Shown: positions 20,610 through 28,658, counted from the stretch's first letter. The stretch is 64,000 nt of DNA from Thauera sp. JM12B12 (GCF_039614725.1 NZ_CP154859.1:3472001-3536000), one strand, 5' to 3'. Program-made: numbers and translations. Notes: generated from the sequence alone by a model not told the origin.

Positions 20610-21785
20610 ATGCACCGCTCATGCCGCCTCGACGACATCCAGCCCTTCCACGTCATGGAGCTGCTGCGCCGGGCTCGCGAGCTCGAGGCGCAGGGCCGCG
20701 ACATCATCCATATGGAGGTCGGCGAGCCCGATTTCGCCACCCCGCAGCCGGTGATCGAGGCCGCCACCCGCTTTCTCGCCGGCGGCGACGTGCATTACAC
20801 CCCCGCGCTCGGGCTGCCAGCACTGCGCGAGGGGATCGCGCGCTTCTACCAGGACCGCTTCGGGGCCGACGTCGCGCCCGAGCGCATCGTCGTCACCGCC
20901 GGCGCCTCCGGCGCGCTCATGCTCGCGCTCGCCGCCACCACCAACCCGGGCGACGCCTGGCTGCTGCCCGACCCCGGCTACCCGTCCAACCGTCATCTGG
21001 TGCGCGCGTTCGAAGGTGTGGCGCAGGCCCTCCCGGTGGATGCCGACACGCGCTACCAGCCCACTGCGGCGCAGGTCGACGCAGCCTGGACCGACACCAC
21101 CCGCGGCCTCATGGTGGCCACGCCGTCCAACCCCACCGGCACCCTGCTCAGCGTGGATGAAATCGCCGCCCTGCATGCGATCACCCGCCGGCGCGGCGGC
21201 GTGCTCCTGGTCGACGAGATCTACCAGGGCCTGAGCTACGGCGTGGAGGCCGAGACTGCGCTGGGGCACCCGGCGCTGAATGCCGCCGACGACCTCTTCG
21301 TGGTGAACAGTTTCTCGAAATATTTCGGCATGACCGGCTGGCGCCTCGGCTGGCTGGTGGTGCCGCCGGGCTTCACGCGGCAGATCGAGAAGCTCGCCCA
21401 GCACTTCTTCATCTCGCCATCGACGCCCGCGCAGCACGCCGCGCTCGCCGCCTTCGCACCCGGGACGATCGAGATCCTGGAATCCCGCCGCCATGAGTTC
21501 GCCGCGCGCCGCAACGCGTTGCTGCCCGCCCTGCGCGACGCCGGCTTCACGATCGCGACCGAGCCGCAGGGCGCCTTCTACATCTACGCGGACATCTCCC
21601 GGCTGGCCGAGGATTCGGAAGCGCTCGCCCGCCGCATGATCGAGGACGCGGGCGTCGCCGCCACGCCCGGACTGGATTTTGGCCATCACCTGCCGCGCCG
21701 CCATCTGCGCATCGCCTACACCACGCGCAGCGAACGCCTGCTCGAGGCGGTGGCGCGCATCCGCGCGCTCGACCTCGGCCGCTGA
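20610..21785 (+). CDS. PLP-dependent class I/II aminotransferase
   Basis: A 391-residue protein. GEPDFATPQPVIEAA, the ATPSNPTGTL motif and SFSKYFGMTGWRLGW (PLP lysine in SFSK) are those of fold-type I aspartate/aromatic aminotransferases. The ATG at 20610 follows an AGTTCCACC context with a moderate ribosome site. The substrate is not decidable; the NSFSKYFGMTGWR form is frequent in alanine/valine-pyruvate-type proteobacterial enzymes. Confidence 0.88.
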   Translation: MHRSCRLDDIQPFHVMELLRRARELEAQGRDIIHMEVGEPDFATPQPVIEAATRFLAGGDVHYTPALGLPALREGIARFYQDRFGADVAPERIVVTAGASGALMLALAATTNPGDAWLLPDPGYPSNRHLVRAFEGVAQALPVDADTRYQPTAAQVDAAWTDTTRGLMVATPSNPTGTLLSVDEIAALHAITRRRGGVLLVDEIYQGLSYGVEAETALGHPALNAADDLFVVNSFSKYFGMTGWRLGWLVVPPGFTRQIEKLAQHFFISPSTPAQHAALAAFAPGTIEILESRRHEFAARRNALLPALRDAGFTIATEPQGAFYIYADISRLAEDSEALARRMIEDAGVAATPGLDFGHHLPRRHLRIAYTTRSERLLEAVARIRALDLGR

Positions 21786-21799
21786 AGGCGTAAACGCCA

Positions 21800-21834
21800 G
21801 CGGGCGGGCAGGATCCACGATCCTGCCCGCCCGC
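21800..21834. terminator. Strong bidirectional hairpin between convergent genes
   Basis: A perfect 16-base stem (GCGGGCGGGCAGGATC and its complement) with a CAC loop. It lies between the aminotransferase (+) and the transglycosylase (-), whose ends face each other. No T-run follows, so termination would rest on the very stable stem. Confidence 0.65.
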
Positions 21835-21876
21835 CGCATGCGAAAACCGACGCGCCCACGGGGTGGGCGCCGATGC

Positions 21877-22758
21877 TCAGCCCGCGAGCTCGATGGCGGT
21901 GCGCGTGTCGGTGCGGCCTGCGATCAGCATCAGCCGCTTCTTGACCGCCATGACCTTGCGCGTGTAGCGCGCCTTGGGGTCCTTGAGTGCGCCGTTGTAG
22001 TACTGCAGCGCGCGCTGCATGCTGCCGTAGCGCTGCAGCCCCTCGTGCAGCACCAGGGTGCCGACGCGGACATTGACCTCGGGGTCGAAGAGCGCATTGC
22101 GGCCGCGGTTGGGGCCGATCTTGTCCTTGTGGTAGCGCGGGATGACCTGCATCAGCCCCTGCGCGCCCATGTTGCTCACCGCGCGCGGGTTGAAGCTCGA
22201 CTCCACCGCCATGATCGCCACGATCAGCAGCGGATCGAAACCGAGCTCCTCGGCATGCGTCTCGGCGGCCGCCAGCGCGGGCGCGATCGTCTGCTCGGAC
22301 ACGCGGTAGGTGTCGGCGATCCAGTCGCGCACGCGCGCCATCTCTGCGGAGAGTTCGCCCTCTTCCTGCGCGAAGGGGTCGGCGCCGAGCGCCTCGATGC
22401 CTACCGGCCTCGCCTTCGCGAGCTTGAGCGCCGGCGGCGACACGGACAGCGACGGCTCGCGCACGGGCGCCAGGCGGACCGGCGGCGTGTAGCCGATCTC
22501 GGGCTCCACGACGCTCAGCTGTACCGGCGGCGTCACCCGCAGGCCGAGGCCGGACGCCATCGCCGACTCGGAAATCGTCGGCTCGGCCACCACCTCGACC
22601 ATCGTGTCACTGTATTGGACGCGGATCGGATCGCTGACCGCGCCGTTCATGTAGGCCATGCCCATGAGGCCGGCCGAGAGGGCCGCGCCTTGCGCCACAG
22701 TGCGCGCAATCCCGCCCGCCTGACGCGCGAGCGCGTTGAATCGAGTTGCGTGTTTCAT
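21877..22758 (-). CDS. Lytic transglycosylase with SLT domain
   Basis: A 293-residue protein from the ATG at 22758. An N-terminal hydrophobic segment (AQGAALSAGLMGMAYM) may be a signal or anchor. About 90 Pro/Val-rich residues follow. The C-terminal SLT domain has the catalytic Glu in VESSFNPRAVS and the GAQGLMQVIP motif. Such enzymes cleave the MurNAc-GlcNAc bond and form 1,6-anhydroMurNAc products. The product recycler AmpD is encoded next upstream, on the same strand. Confidence 0.88.
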   Translation of the reverse strand: MKHATRFNALARQAGGIARTVAQGAALSAGLMGMAYMNGAVSDPIRVQYSDTMVEVVAEPTISESAMASGLGLRVTPPVQLSVVEPEIGYTPPVRLAPVREPSLSVSPPALKLAKARPVGIEALGADPFAQEEGELSAEMARVRDWIADTYRVSEQTIAPALAAAETHAEELGFDPLLIVAIMAVESSFNPRAVSNMGAQGLMQVIPRYHKDKIGPNRGRNALFDPEVNVRVGTLVLHEGLQRYGSMQRALQYYNGALKDPKARYTRKVMAVKKRLMLIAGRTDTRTAIELAG

Positions 22759-23008
22759 GGTGTCCTCCGTGCTGTGGCCAGAGTCGCCGCCTTGCCTCGC
22801 CCCGGGTCGGGGACCAGCCACCACCGCTGTTTCGTACGGTGTGTGCGCCGCGCGGCCGGTGGGCCGCCACGACGGGCAAACGAACTCGGTCGCCAGTAGG
22901 TGTTAAAGCCCGTCGCCGCAACCAGACGACGGACCCCGCGGTGCGAGCGTCCATGAAACTGCGTCTACCCCGGGATGGGGAGGCGCCGCACCGAATTCAA
23001 ATTAAAAT

Positions 23009-23059
23009 GTTGCGATGCAACAGGGAGCGAATTCTATTCGCAGCCAAGGATTTTGTCAA
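23009..23059 (-). promoter_or_regulatory. Promoter and leader hairpin of the lytic transglycosylase gene
   Basis: On the minus strand TTGACA (23054-23059) and TAGAAT (23031-23036) are spaced by 17 bases, a near-consensus sigma-70 promoter. The -35 overlaps the end of ampD. A small dyad GTTGC-ATC-GCAAC at 23009-23021 sits at the expected transcript start. The leader to the ATG at 22758 would be about 265 bases and holds no other gene. Confidence 0.6.
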
Positions 23060-23610
23060 AACTTGACATCCGGGTGCGCCCCTGCCCGCATGTCATCCTT
23101 GAGCGCAAGCAAGGCCTGGAGCCGATTCCAGTCGAAAAACGGCCCTGGATCGGTCTTGCGCCCGGGCGCGATGTCCGAGTGCCCGACCACCGCCTCGATC
23201 GGGTAGCGCCGCTTCAACCCGGCGATCAGCGCCGCCAGGCGCTCGTACTGAACCGGCTCGAATGGCAGGGAGTCGCAGCCCTCCAGTTCGATGCCGATGG
23301 AGAAGTCATTGCAGCGCTCGCGCCCGTTCCAGCTCGACACACCGGCGTGCCAGGCGCGGCGATCCGGGTCGACGAAGCAGATCGTCTCGCCGTCGCGGCG
23401 GATGAAGTAGTGCGCCGACACGCGCAGGTGGTGGATGCTGGCGTAGTAGGGATGCGCAGCGGGGTCGAGGGCATTGCAGAACAGTTGCTCCACGCCCGGG
23501 CCGCCGAATTCGTCGGGGGGCAGACTGATGGCGTGGACGACGATCAGGCGCACGGCCTCGCCGGGCGGGCGGGCGTCGTGGTTGAGGCATAGGGGGGTCA
23601 GGTCTTTCAT
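23056..23610 (-). CDS. ampD: 1,6-anhydro-N-acetylmuramyl-L-alanine amidase AmpD
   Basis: A 184-residue protein. VVHAISLPPDEFGG (zinc His), SAHYFIRRDG, AWHAGVSSWNG, FSIGIELEG and GHSDIAPGRKTDPGPFFDW are the AmpD amidase-2 motifs, zinc ligands included. It is cytoplasmic and cleaves the peptide from anhydro-muropeptides during wall recycling. The start ATG 23610 overlaps the stop of the RAYT gene (AAATGA). The first codons (MKDLTP) and ribosome site coincide with the 25-base sequence GTGAGCAAATG...GACCCC that is repeated nearby, so the start may have been supplied by the mobile element. Confidence 0.9.
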   Translation of the reverse strand: MKDLTPLCLNHDARPPGEAVRLIVVHAISLPPDEFGGPGVEQLFCNALDPAAHPYYASIHHLRVSAHYFIRRDGETICFVDPDRRAWHAGVSSWNGRERCNDFSIGIELEGCDSLPFEPVQYERLAALIAGLKRRYPIEAVVGHSDIAPGRKTDPGPFFDWNRLQALLALKDDMRAGAHPDVKF

Positions 23611-23618
23611 TTGCTCAC
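23594..23618 (-). repeat. RAYT-flanking motif, downstream copy (overlaps ampD start)
   Basis: The minus strand reads GTGAGCAAATGAAAGACCTG followed by ACCCC. It encodes the last RAYT residues and the first AmpD residues. It is identical over 25 bases to copies at 24757-24781, 25076-25100 and 26558-26582. It is inverted relative to the copy at 24565, so the transposase gene is bracketed. Confidence 0.85.
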
Positions 23619-24476
23619 AGTCCGTTGAGGCCGCCGTGCCTCACGCCCCTTGGCGACGATGCGGCTGATCGAACTGTAATGCAGGCCGAAGAAAGCAGCG
23701 AGTTGGGCGTAGGTAAAGTCGCCGGAATCAGCCGCCTCGAGGACGGCCTGGTCCCGTGCGGGGAAACGCTCGACGTAGGTGTCGAGGGCCACACCCTTCG
23801 GGCGTCGCTGCATCCTGGGCACCTCGCTCAAGCGTTCATCGTCGGCGAAGCTGCTCGCCATGCGACCCGCAAAGTCCTTGCTGCCCAGGTAGATCTGCGC
23901 ATTCAGGCCCTCCCAGATGGGCGGAAGACCGATGCCGGCGCGCACGAAGTCTTCGTAGCGGCCGATGGCGCGCGACCGCACTTCGCCAAACTGGCCCAGG
24001 ACCCAGTTCGTCGCCAACCATGACGGCGCCTCCACCCGGCCGAGCAGCGCGCGATGGCTGCTCCACGGCCAGTCCGCCGCATCCTTGCACAGTCCGGCAC
24101 GCACCGGATTGAGCACGACATAGCGCGCGAGCTCCACGAGGTAGGCGTCCGCCTCCACGAGGATCGCCTTGTAGCGCCCCTGGAAAACGTGACCGACACG
24201 ACCATAGCGGCGATTGACCGCCTGCGTGTACACCCCGTTTAGCTGCCGCATGCCGCGCGCAAGGTTTGCTTCGGCAGTTTCCACGACGACGTGGTAGTGA
24301 TTGCCCATCTGGCACCACGCATGACAGCGCCAGTTGAAGCGCTCGCAGACATCACCGAAGAGATCGAGCCACGTCCGCCGGTCGGCATCGTCACCGTAGA
24401 TCATCTCGCGCCGATCGCCGCGCGAGGTCACGTGGTACACACCGCCCGCAAGCTCGATTCGCAACGGCCGCGCCAT
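23607..24476 (-). CDS. REP-associated tyrosine transposase (RAYT, Y1_Tnp family)
   Basis: A 289-residue protein from the ATG at 24476 (MARPLRIELAGGVYHVTSRG, the classical RAYT start; AAGGG lies 9 bases upstream; another in-frame ATG is at 24485). The HUH motif is GNHYHVVVE, and ARYVVLNPVRAGLC holds the likely catalytic tyrosine. The C-terminus has a helix-turn-helix-like AQLAAFFGLHYSSISRIV. RAYTs are single-copy domesticated relatives of IS200/IS605 transposases that mobilise REP sequences. The gene is flanked by inverted copies of GAGCAAATGAAAGACCTG at 23594-23618 and 24565-24582, and its stop overlaps ampD. Confidence 0.9.
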   Translation of the reverse strand: MARPLRIELAGGVYHVTSRGDRREMIYGDDADRRTWLDLFGDVCERFNWRCHAWCQMGNHYHVVVETAEANLARGMRQLNGVYTQAVNRRYGRVGHVFQGRYKAILVEADAYLVELARYVVLNPVRAGLCKDAADWPWSSHRALLGRVEAPSWLATNWVLGQFGEVRSRAIGRYEDFVRAGIGLPPIWEGLNAQIYLGSKDFAGRMASSFADDERLSEVPRMQRRPKGVALDTYVERFPARDQAVLEAADSGDFTYAQLAAFFGLHYSSISRIVAKGREARRPQRTVSK

Positions 24477-24564
24477 GATACCCATCCCTTGAAAGGAGAG
24501 CCCGGATTATGCGTACGCCATTTTTCGTCCGCAAGCCCGTCACGCATCACCCGGCACGTGGGAT

Positions 24565-24785
24565 GAGCAAATGAAAGACCTGATGCCGGAGCCTCGCGCA
24601 GGCTTGGGAGGCGTGCAAACCCGCGCTGCTCGAGCGCCTCGGCAAAGGACGCGCACGGGGTATTCCTTCCGAGGCTGCGGAACTCGTCGTCGCTACGCTC
24701 GACTCGGACAGTCCTCGCCTCTTCAGGAACACCCCGCACGCATCCACGGACCGCTCGTGAGCAAATGAAAGACCTGACCCCGAAG
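24565..24785 (+). repeat. ~220-bp composite repeat, copy 1
   Basis: In order the unit holds the motif GAGCAAATGAAAGACCTG (24565-24582), a GATGCCGGAGCCTCGC..GGCTTGGGAGGC segment, the ~100-base palindromic element (24647-24747), and a second motif (24759-24776) followed by ACCCCGAAGC. It is identical to copy 2 (24884-25105) except for one seen mismatch, and the two lie 319 bases apart in direct orientation. The transposase gene is immediately to the left. Confidence 0.9.
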
Positions 24786-24800
24786 CTTCGAAAAGCTTCG

Positions 24801-24822
24801 AATGAAAGACCTGCCCCCGAAG
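24801..24822 (+). repeat. Partial motif copy
   Basis: AATGAAAGACCTGCCCCCGAAG is a truncated, slightly changed copy of the GAGCAAATGAAAGACCTG-ACCCCGAAG motif. It lies between the two 220-bp repeats, beside short GAAGTTGCCCGC duplications (24820-24840). Confidence 0.7.
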
Positions 24823-24883
24823 TTGCCCGCGAAGTTGCCCGAACCTAGAGCGGAAGAACCACACGCATCTGGAGACCACGCGT

Positions 24884-25105
24884 GAGCAAATGAAAGACCT
24901 GATGCCGGAGCCTCGCGGAGGCTTGGGAGGCGTGCAAACCCGCGCTGCTCGAGCGCCTCGGCAAAGGACGCGCACGGGGTATTCCTTCCGAGGCTGCGGA
25001 ACTCGTCGTCGCTACGCTCGACTCGGACAGTCCTCGCCTCTTCAGGAACACCCCGCACGCATCCACGGACCGCTCGTGAGCAAATGAAAGACCTGACCCC
25101 GAAGC
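24884..25105 (+). repeat. ~220-bp composite repeat, copy 2
   Basis: A near-identical direct repeat of 24565-24785. The palindromic element lies at 24966-25066 and the motif copies at 24884-24901 and 25078-25095. Its right end ACCCCGAAGC joins directly to the interior of a truncated IS66 transposase gene, so this junction marks where the left end of the IS was lost. Confidence 0.9.
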
Positions 25106-26389
25106 CGCAAGAAGAAGGCGCGCGGCAAGCGCAAGCCCTTGCCCATCGAGCTGCCGCGCATCCATGTCGTCCATGACGTCCCCGAGGCCGAGCGCACCTG
25201 CGCCTGCGGCACGCCCATGGTCGAGATCGGCCAGGACGTCAGCGAACAGCTCGACATCGTCCCGATGCAGGTGCGCGTGCTGCGCCACATCAAGAAGCGC
25301 TACGGCTGCCCCAAGGGCGACCAGGCGCCGGTCACCGCCCACGCGCCGACGCAGGTGCTGCCCAAGAGCAACGCCAGCAACGACCTGTTGGCGATGCTGC
25401 TCGTCACCAAGTACGTCGATGGGCTGCCGCTGGCCCGTTTCGAGTACGTGCTCGCCCGCGCGGGCGTGCTCGTGCCACGCCAGACCCTGGCGCGCTGGGT
25501 GATCGGCACCGCACGGGCACTGCAGCCGATCGCCAACCTGATGCGCGACGTGCTGCTCGGGCACGACGTCATCCACATGGACGAAACTCCGGTCCAGGTG
25601 CTCAAGGAACCCGGTCGGGCCGCAACGAGCAAGAGCCAGATGTGGGTGCAACGCGGTGGCCCGCCGGGCAAGCCGGTGATCCTCTTCGAGTACGATCCGA
25701 GCCGCGCGCAGGCGGTGCCCTTACGCCTGCTCGAAGGCTGGAGGGGGCATCTGATGGCCGACGGGCTCGAGAGCTACGGGGCGATTGCCTTCACCGAAGG
25801 GGTGACCCGGCTCGGCTGCTGGGTGCATGCGCGACGTCGTTTCGTCGACGCCACCAAGGTGCTGCCCGAGGGCAAGCGCGGCCGCGCCCACGAAGCGCTG
25901 GCCCTGATCGGCAAGCTCTACGCCATCGAGAAGGAGGCGCGCGAACTGGACGACGCCGAGCGCCTGGCGCGACGCCAGACCGGCAGTCGCGCCGTCATCG
26001 ACGAACTACGCCGATGGCTCGACCAGGTGCTCCCCACCGTGCCGCCCACCTCGGTGCTCGGCGGCGCATTGGGCTACCTGCATCGGCAGTGGCCGCGACT
26101 GACGCGCTACCTCGAGCGCGGCGATCTGCCGATCGACAACAACCCCGCCGAAAACGCCATCCGCCCCTTCGTGGTCGGGAGGAAAGCGTGGCTCTTCTCG
26201 GACACCCAGGCCGGTGCGCGCACCAGCGCGCTCATCTACTCGCTGGTTGAAACCGCCAAAGCCAACAACGTCGAGCCGTATCTGTGGCTGCGCCATGTCC
26301 TGCGGGCGTTGCCCACCGCCACCACCGTCGAACACTTCGAGGCCCTCCTGCCCTGGAATCTCAAGGCTGAGCAGTTGATCACAGCGTAG
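25097..26389 (+). pseudogene. IS66-family transposase TnpC, N-terminally truncated
   Basis: The open frame starts after a stop at 25094-25096 that lies in the flanking repeat. The first usable codon is a TTG at 25139, giving 416 residues against about 510-530 for the family. The leucine-zipper N-terminus is missing. The zinc-finger region remains in part (TCACGTPM..RYGCPKG). The catalytic core looks whole: HMDETPVQV, MADGLESYGAIA and DNNPAENAIRPFVVGRKAWLF supply the DDE residues. No tnpA or tnpB partner is present, so the element should be immobile. Confidence 0.88.
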
Positions 26390-26425
26390 CGAGCCCGGGA
26401 AGGATGGGGTTCGTGGATCGCTTAC
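25105..26425 (+). mobile_element. IS66-type remnant, left end deleted, right end intact
   Basis: The right end is GGATCGCTTAC (26415-26425), the complement of the GTAAGCG-type terminus usual for IS66. It abuts the repeat segment GCTGCTCGAGCGCC directly. In the other repeat copies that segment is preceded by CCCGC, so the IS inserted inside a repeat unit. No left terminal repeat or matching 8-bp duplication is found, because the left junction lies inside tnpC. Confidence 0.75.
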
Positions 26426-26587
26426 GCTGCTCGAGCGCCTCGGCAAAGGACACGCACGGGGTATTCCTTCCGAGGCTGCGGAACTCGTCGTCGCTACGCT
26501 CGACTCGGACAGTCCTCGCCTCTTCAGGAACACCCCGCACGCATCCACGGACCGCTCGTGAGCAAATGAAAGACCTGACCCCGAAGC
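26426..26587 (+). repeat. Composite repeat, copy 3 (partial)
   Basis: The copy starts at GCTGCTCGAG directly at the IS66 right end and carries the palindromic element (26447-26549, CACGCACGGGG variant). It ends with the motif GAGCAAATGAAAGACCTG (26560-26577) and ACCCCGAAGC. It matches the right three quarters of copies 1 and 2. Confidence 0.88.
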
Positions 26588-26760
26588 CGTGACCCCGAAG
26601 CCAAGCCTGAGCCAAGCCTGAGCAAATGAAAGACCTGACCCTAGAGCCCCTCGGAGCCCGAAGCCGAGCCGAGCCGAGCCGAGCCGCGCGGAGGCTTGGG
26701 AGGCTCGTGAGCAAATGAAAGACCTGACCCTAGAGCCCGTTGGAGAGCCCGTAGCGCGCG
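26588..26760 (+). repeat. Further motif copies with degenerate short repeats
   Basis: Two more copies of GAGCAAATGAAAGACCTG lie at 26620-26637 and 26709-26726, each followed by ACCCTAGAGCCC. Short tandem units lie between them: GACCCCGAAGC, AAGCCTGAGCC and GAGCCGAGCC (26660-26685). No gene is seen. Slippage or repeated insertion probably built this stretch. Confidence 0.75.
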
Positions 26761-26786
26761 ACCCCTTGCGGTCGCCGTAGACGAAA

Positions 26787-26812
26787 AAAACGGGAGCCGA
26801 AGCTCCCGTTTT
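26787..26812 (-). terminator. Rho-independent terminator of the porin gene
   Basis: An 11-base stem AAAACGGGAGC/GCTCCCGTTTT with a CGAA loop is flanked by A and T runs on both sides, so it can act in both directions. It lies 28 bases after the porin stop and also closes off the repeat region. Confidence 0.85.
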
Positions 26813-26839
26813 TACTTTCAAACCTGTCGAGGGGACAGA

Positions 26840-27856
26840 TTAGAAGGTGTGACGCATGCCAACCGCGAAGACATTAGCCTTGTCGCCAGTCACGCCAGCG
26901 GAGGCACCCACGACACCCTTGGTAAGGCCATTGTCGTTGTCGGTCTGGTTGTAACCAACATAAGCAGTGGTCCGCTTCGACAGGGCGTGGGTGTAAGCGA
27001 TCGAGTAAGACTTGGCTTCAGCATTAACCAGATCATAATCAGCCTGACCGTAGCCAAGGTGAACAGTGCCAGCAGCGCCGACCGGCACCATCACGCCAAC
27101 CTGCCACAGATCAAGATCGTCACCAGCGGCATTACCAAGCGACTTTGCGTCCTGATAGTGAGCGGTGAGCGTCGCAACGCCGAAGTTATAGCTGGCGCCC
27201 AGCGACCATTCCTTCTGGTCTTCGGCGTTATCCTGAACAACCTGATAAATCGCCGCAACACGCAGCGGGCCATTCATGTAGTTCAGACCCAGGCCGTATG
27301 CGTCGTCATCGGACGGATTCGCAGCTTGCTCAACAGCGTCCATCGAGTAGATGGCACGCACACCGAGACCCGAGAACGAGCCGTTGTAGGCAACCGAGTT
27401 GTTCCAGCGTGCGCCAGAACCAGCGTCAATCGTGGAGCCTTCGCCCGAAACAAGGATCGCAGCGGGCGACAGGATGGCCGAGTTACCGAACGCATCAACG
27501 ATGTGATCAAAGCCCGGAGCATACTGGCGGCCGAGGCTGACGGTACCGAAGCCGCTCGAAAGACCAACGAAAGCCTGGCGGGCAGCCCCGCCCATGCCAG
27601 TGGCGGCGTCATCGATAGCGATGCCCTGCTCGTACGTGAAGACACCCTTCAGGCCATTGCCCAGATCCTCAGTGCCGCGGAAGCCGATACGGCTGCCGGA
27701 CAGGCCGCCGCTGTTAACTGCGGAGTAATCATTGGCACCGTGGTCACCGAAAGCCATGTAGGCGTCAGCCACACCGTAGATGGTCACGTTCGACTGAGCG
27801 AAGGCCGGAGCCGAAACCAGGCCAGCAACAGCCAGCGCGATCAGTTTCTTCTGCAT
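26840..27856 (-). CDS. Gram-negative general porin
   Basis: A 338-residue protein. The signal peptide MQKKLIALAVAGLVSAPAFA is followed by SNVTIYGVADAYMAF, the usual first strand of betaproteobacterial 16-stranded porins. GSRIGFRGTEDLGNGLKGVFTYEQG and a terminal Phe (FAVGMRHTF) fit outer-membrane insertion. GAGGAGAAACAT sits just before the ATG. Codon use is less GC-biased than its neighbours, as is common for highly expressed porins. Confidence 0.93.
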   Translation of the reverse strand: MQKKLIALAVAGLVSAPAFAQSNVTIYGVADAYMAFGDHGANDYSAVNSGGLSGSRIGFRGTEDLGNGLKGVFTYEQGIAIDDAATGMGGAARQAFVGLSSGFGTVSLGRQYAPGFDHIVDAFGNSAILSPAAILVSGEGSTIDAGSGARWNNSVAYNGSFSGLGVRAIYSMDAVEQAANPSDDDAYGLGLNYMNGPLRVAAIYQVVQDNAEDQKEWSLGASYNFGVATLTAHYQDAKSLGNAAGDDLDLWQVGVMVPVGAAGTVHLGYGQADYDLVNAEAKSYSIAYTHALSKRTTAYVGYNQTDNDNGLTKGVVGASAGVTGDKANVFAVGMRHTF

Positions 27857-28029
27857 ATGTTTCTCCTCAAATATGAAGTTGAGACCTCGGCACTTGCCTT
27901 GGCCCTACTCACCTCTCTGGCGAGAAGTTGAGGCGATTCTGCAAACCTGCCGCCGGCCTTGCAAGCATGACAACGCGAAAACGCGACATTCCGGGCTTTG
28001 TTGTTGCGGACGTGCAACAGAACCCCCGA

Positions 28030-28431
28030 TCAGCGCCGCGCGTCGAGCCGCGCCAGGGTCGAGTTCCATGCCAGCAGCTTTTCGTCCGCCGTCACCAGCG
28101 TCGCGCTGCGCACAACGGCGGAAGCGGCAATGAAGCGGTCAGCGGGGTCGCGATGCAGGTCGGCGAACCCCGCGGCCGCGAGCGCAACGCGGCCATCGAG
28201 CGGGATCTCGAGCAGCCCCGCGCCCAGCAGGCCTGCCCGCCAGCTTTCAAGAGCGAGCGGCAAAACGATGCGACCTTTCTCTGCAAGCATTGCGCATTCC
28301 CAGAAGCTGATCGCACTCACCGCGACCTCGCCCGCGCGCCAGGCCTGCTCGATGCGCGCACGCGCCTGCGGGCCGAGCGCGGCATCGTCGGCGTCCATCC
28401 AGATGAGGACGTGCGTGTCGAGAACGATCAC
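28030..28431 (-). CDS. PIN-domain toxin (VapC-like)
   Basis: A 133-residue protein. MIVLDTHVLIWMDAD, SFWECAMLAEKGRI, DPADRFIAASAVV and LVTADEKLL supply the acidic residues of a PIN ribonuclease. The start overlaps the antitoxin gene by 4 bases. Together they form a phd/vapC-type toxin-antitoxin pair that would act on RNA in the cytoplasm. Confidence 0.88.
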   Translation of the reverse strand: MIVLDTHVLIWMDADDAALGPQARARIEQAWRAGEVAVSAISFWECAMLAEKGRIVLPLALESWRAGLLGAGLLEIPLDGRVALAAAGFADLHRDPADRFIAASAVVRSATLVTADEKLLAWNSTLARLDARR

Positions 28432-28658
28432 GACAACACCTCCCAGTCATCGTCGGCAACCGGTGACACGATGTCTCCGAGGATACGTAAGCCTGGATGC
28501 AGACCAAAAGGCGAAGATGCGCGCGCGCCCTGATAGGGATGCAGTTCGGCCACGGGCTTACCGTTCTTCGTGACGACAAGGATCTCGCCGGAGGCCGCCA
28601 CCTGGTCCATCAGGGCGAGGCAGCGGGCCTTGAATTCGGAGGCCTGGATGGTTTGCAT
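28428..28658 (-). CDS. Phd/YefM-family antitoxin
   Basis: A 76-residue protein from the ATG at 28658. MQTIQASEFKARCLALMDQV and LVVTKNGKPVAELHPY are typical of the Phd/YefM fold. The C-terminus ends in DDDWEVLS and should bind the PIN toxin encoded next. Just upstream, 28681-28700 holds the direct repeat ATGACCATG-ATC-ATGACCAT, with the palindrome CATGATCATG in its centre, a likely autoregulatory operator. Confidence 0.85.
   Translation of the reverse strand: MQTIQASEFKARCLALMDQVAASGEILVVTKNGKPVAELHPYQGARASSPFGLHPGLRILGDIVSPVADDDWEVLS

Noticed and set aside
24547..25087. Matching small open frames (60-140 codons) in the composite repeats
   Set aside because: They are identical because the DNA repeats are identical; no start signals, and composition is not protein-like.
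24540..26760. Repeat array considered as a CRISPR
   Set aside because: Repeats are of mixed length (18 to 220 bases), spacing is irregular, one interval holds an IS66 gene, and no cas genes are present.
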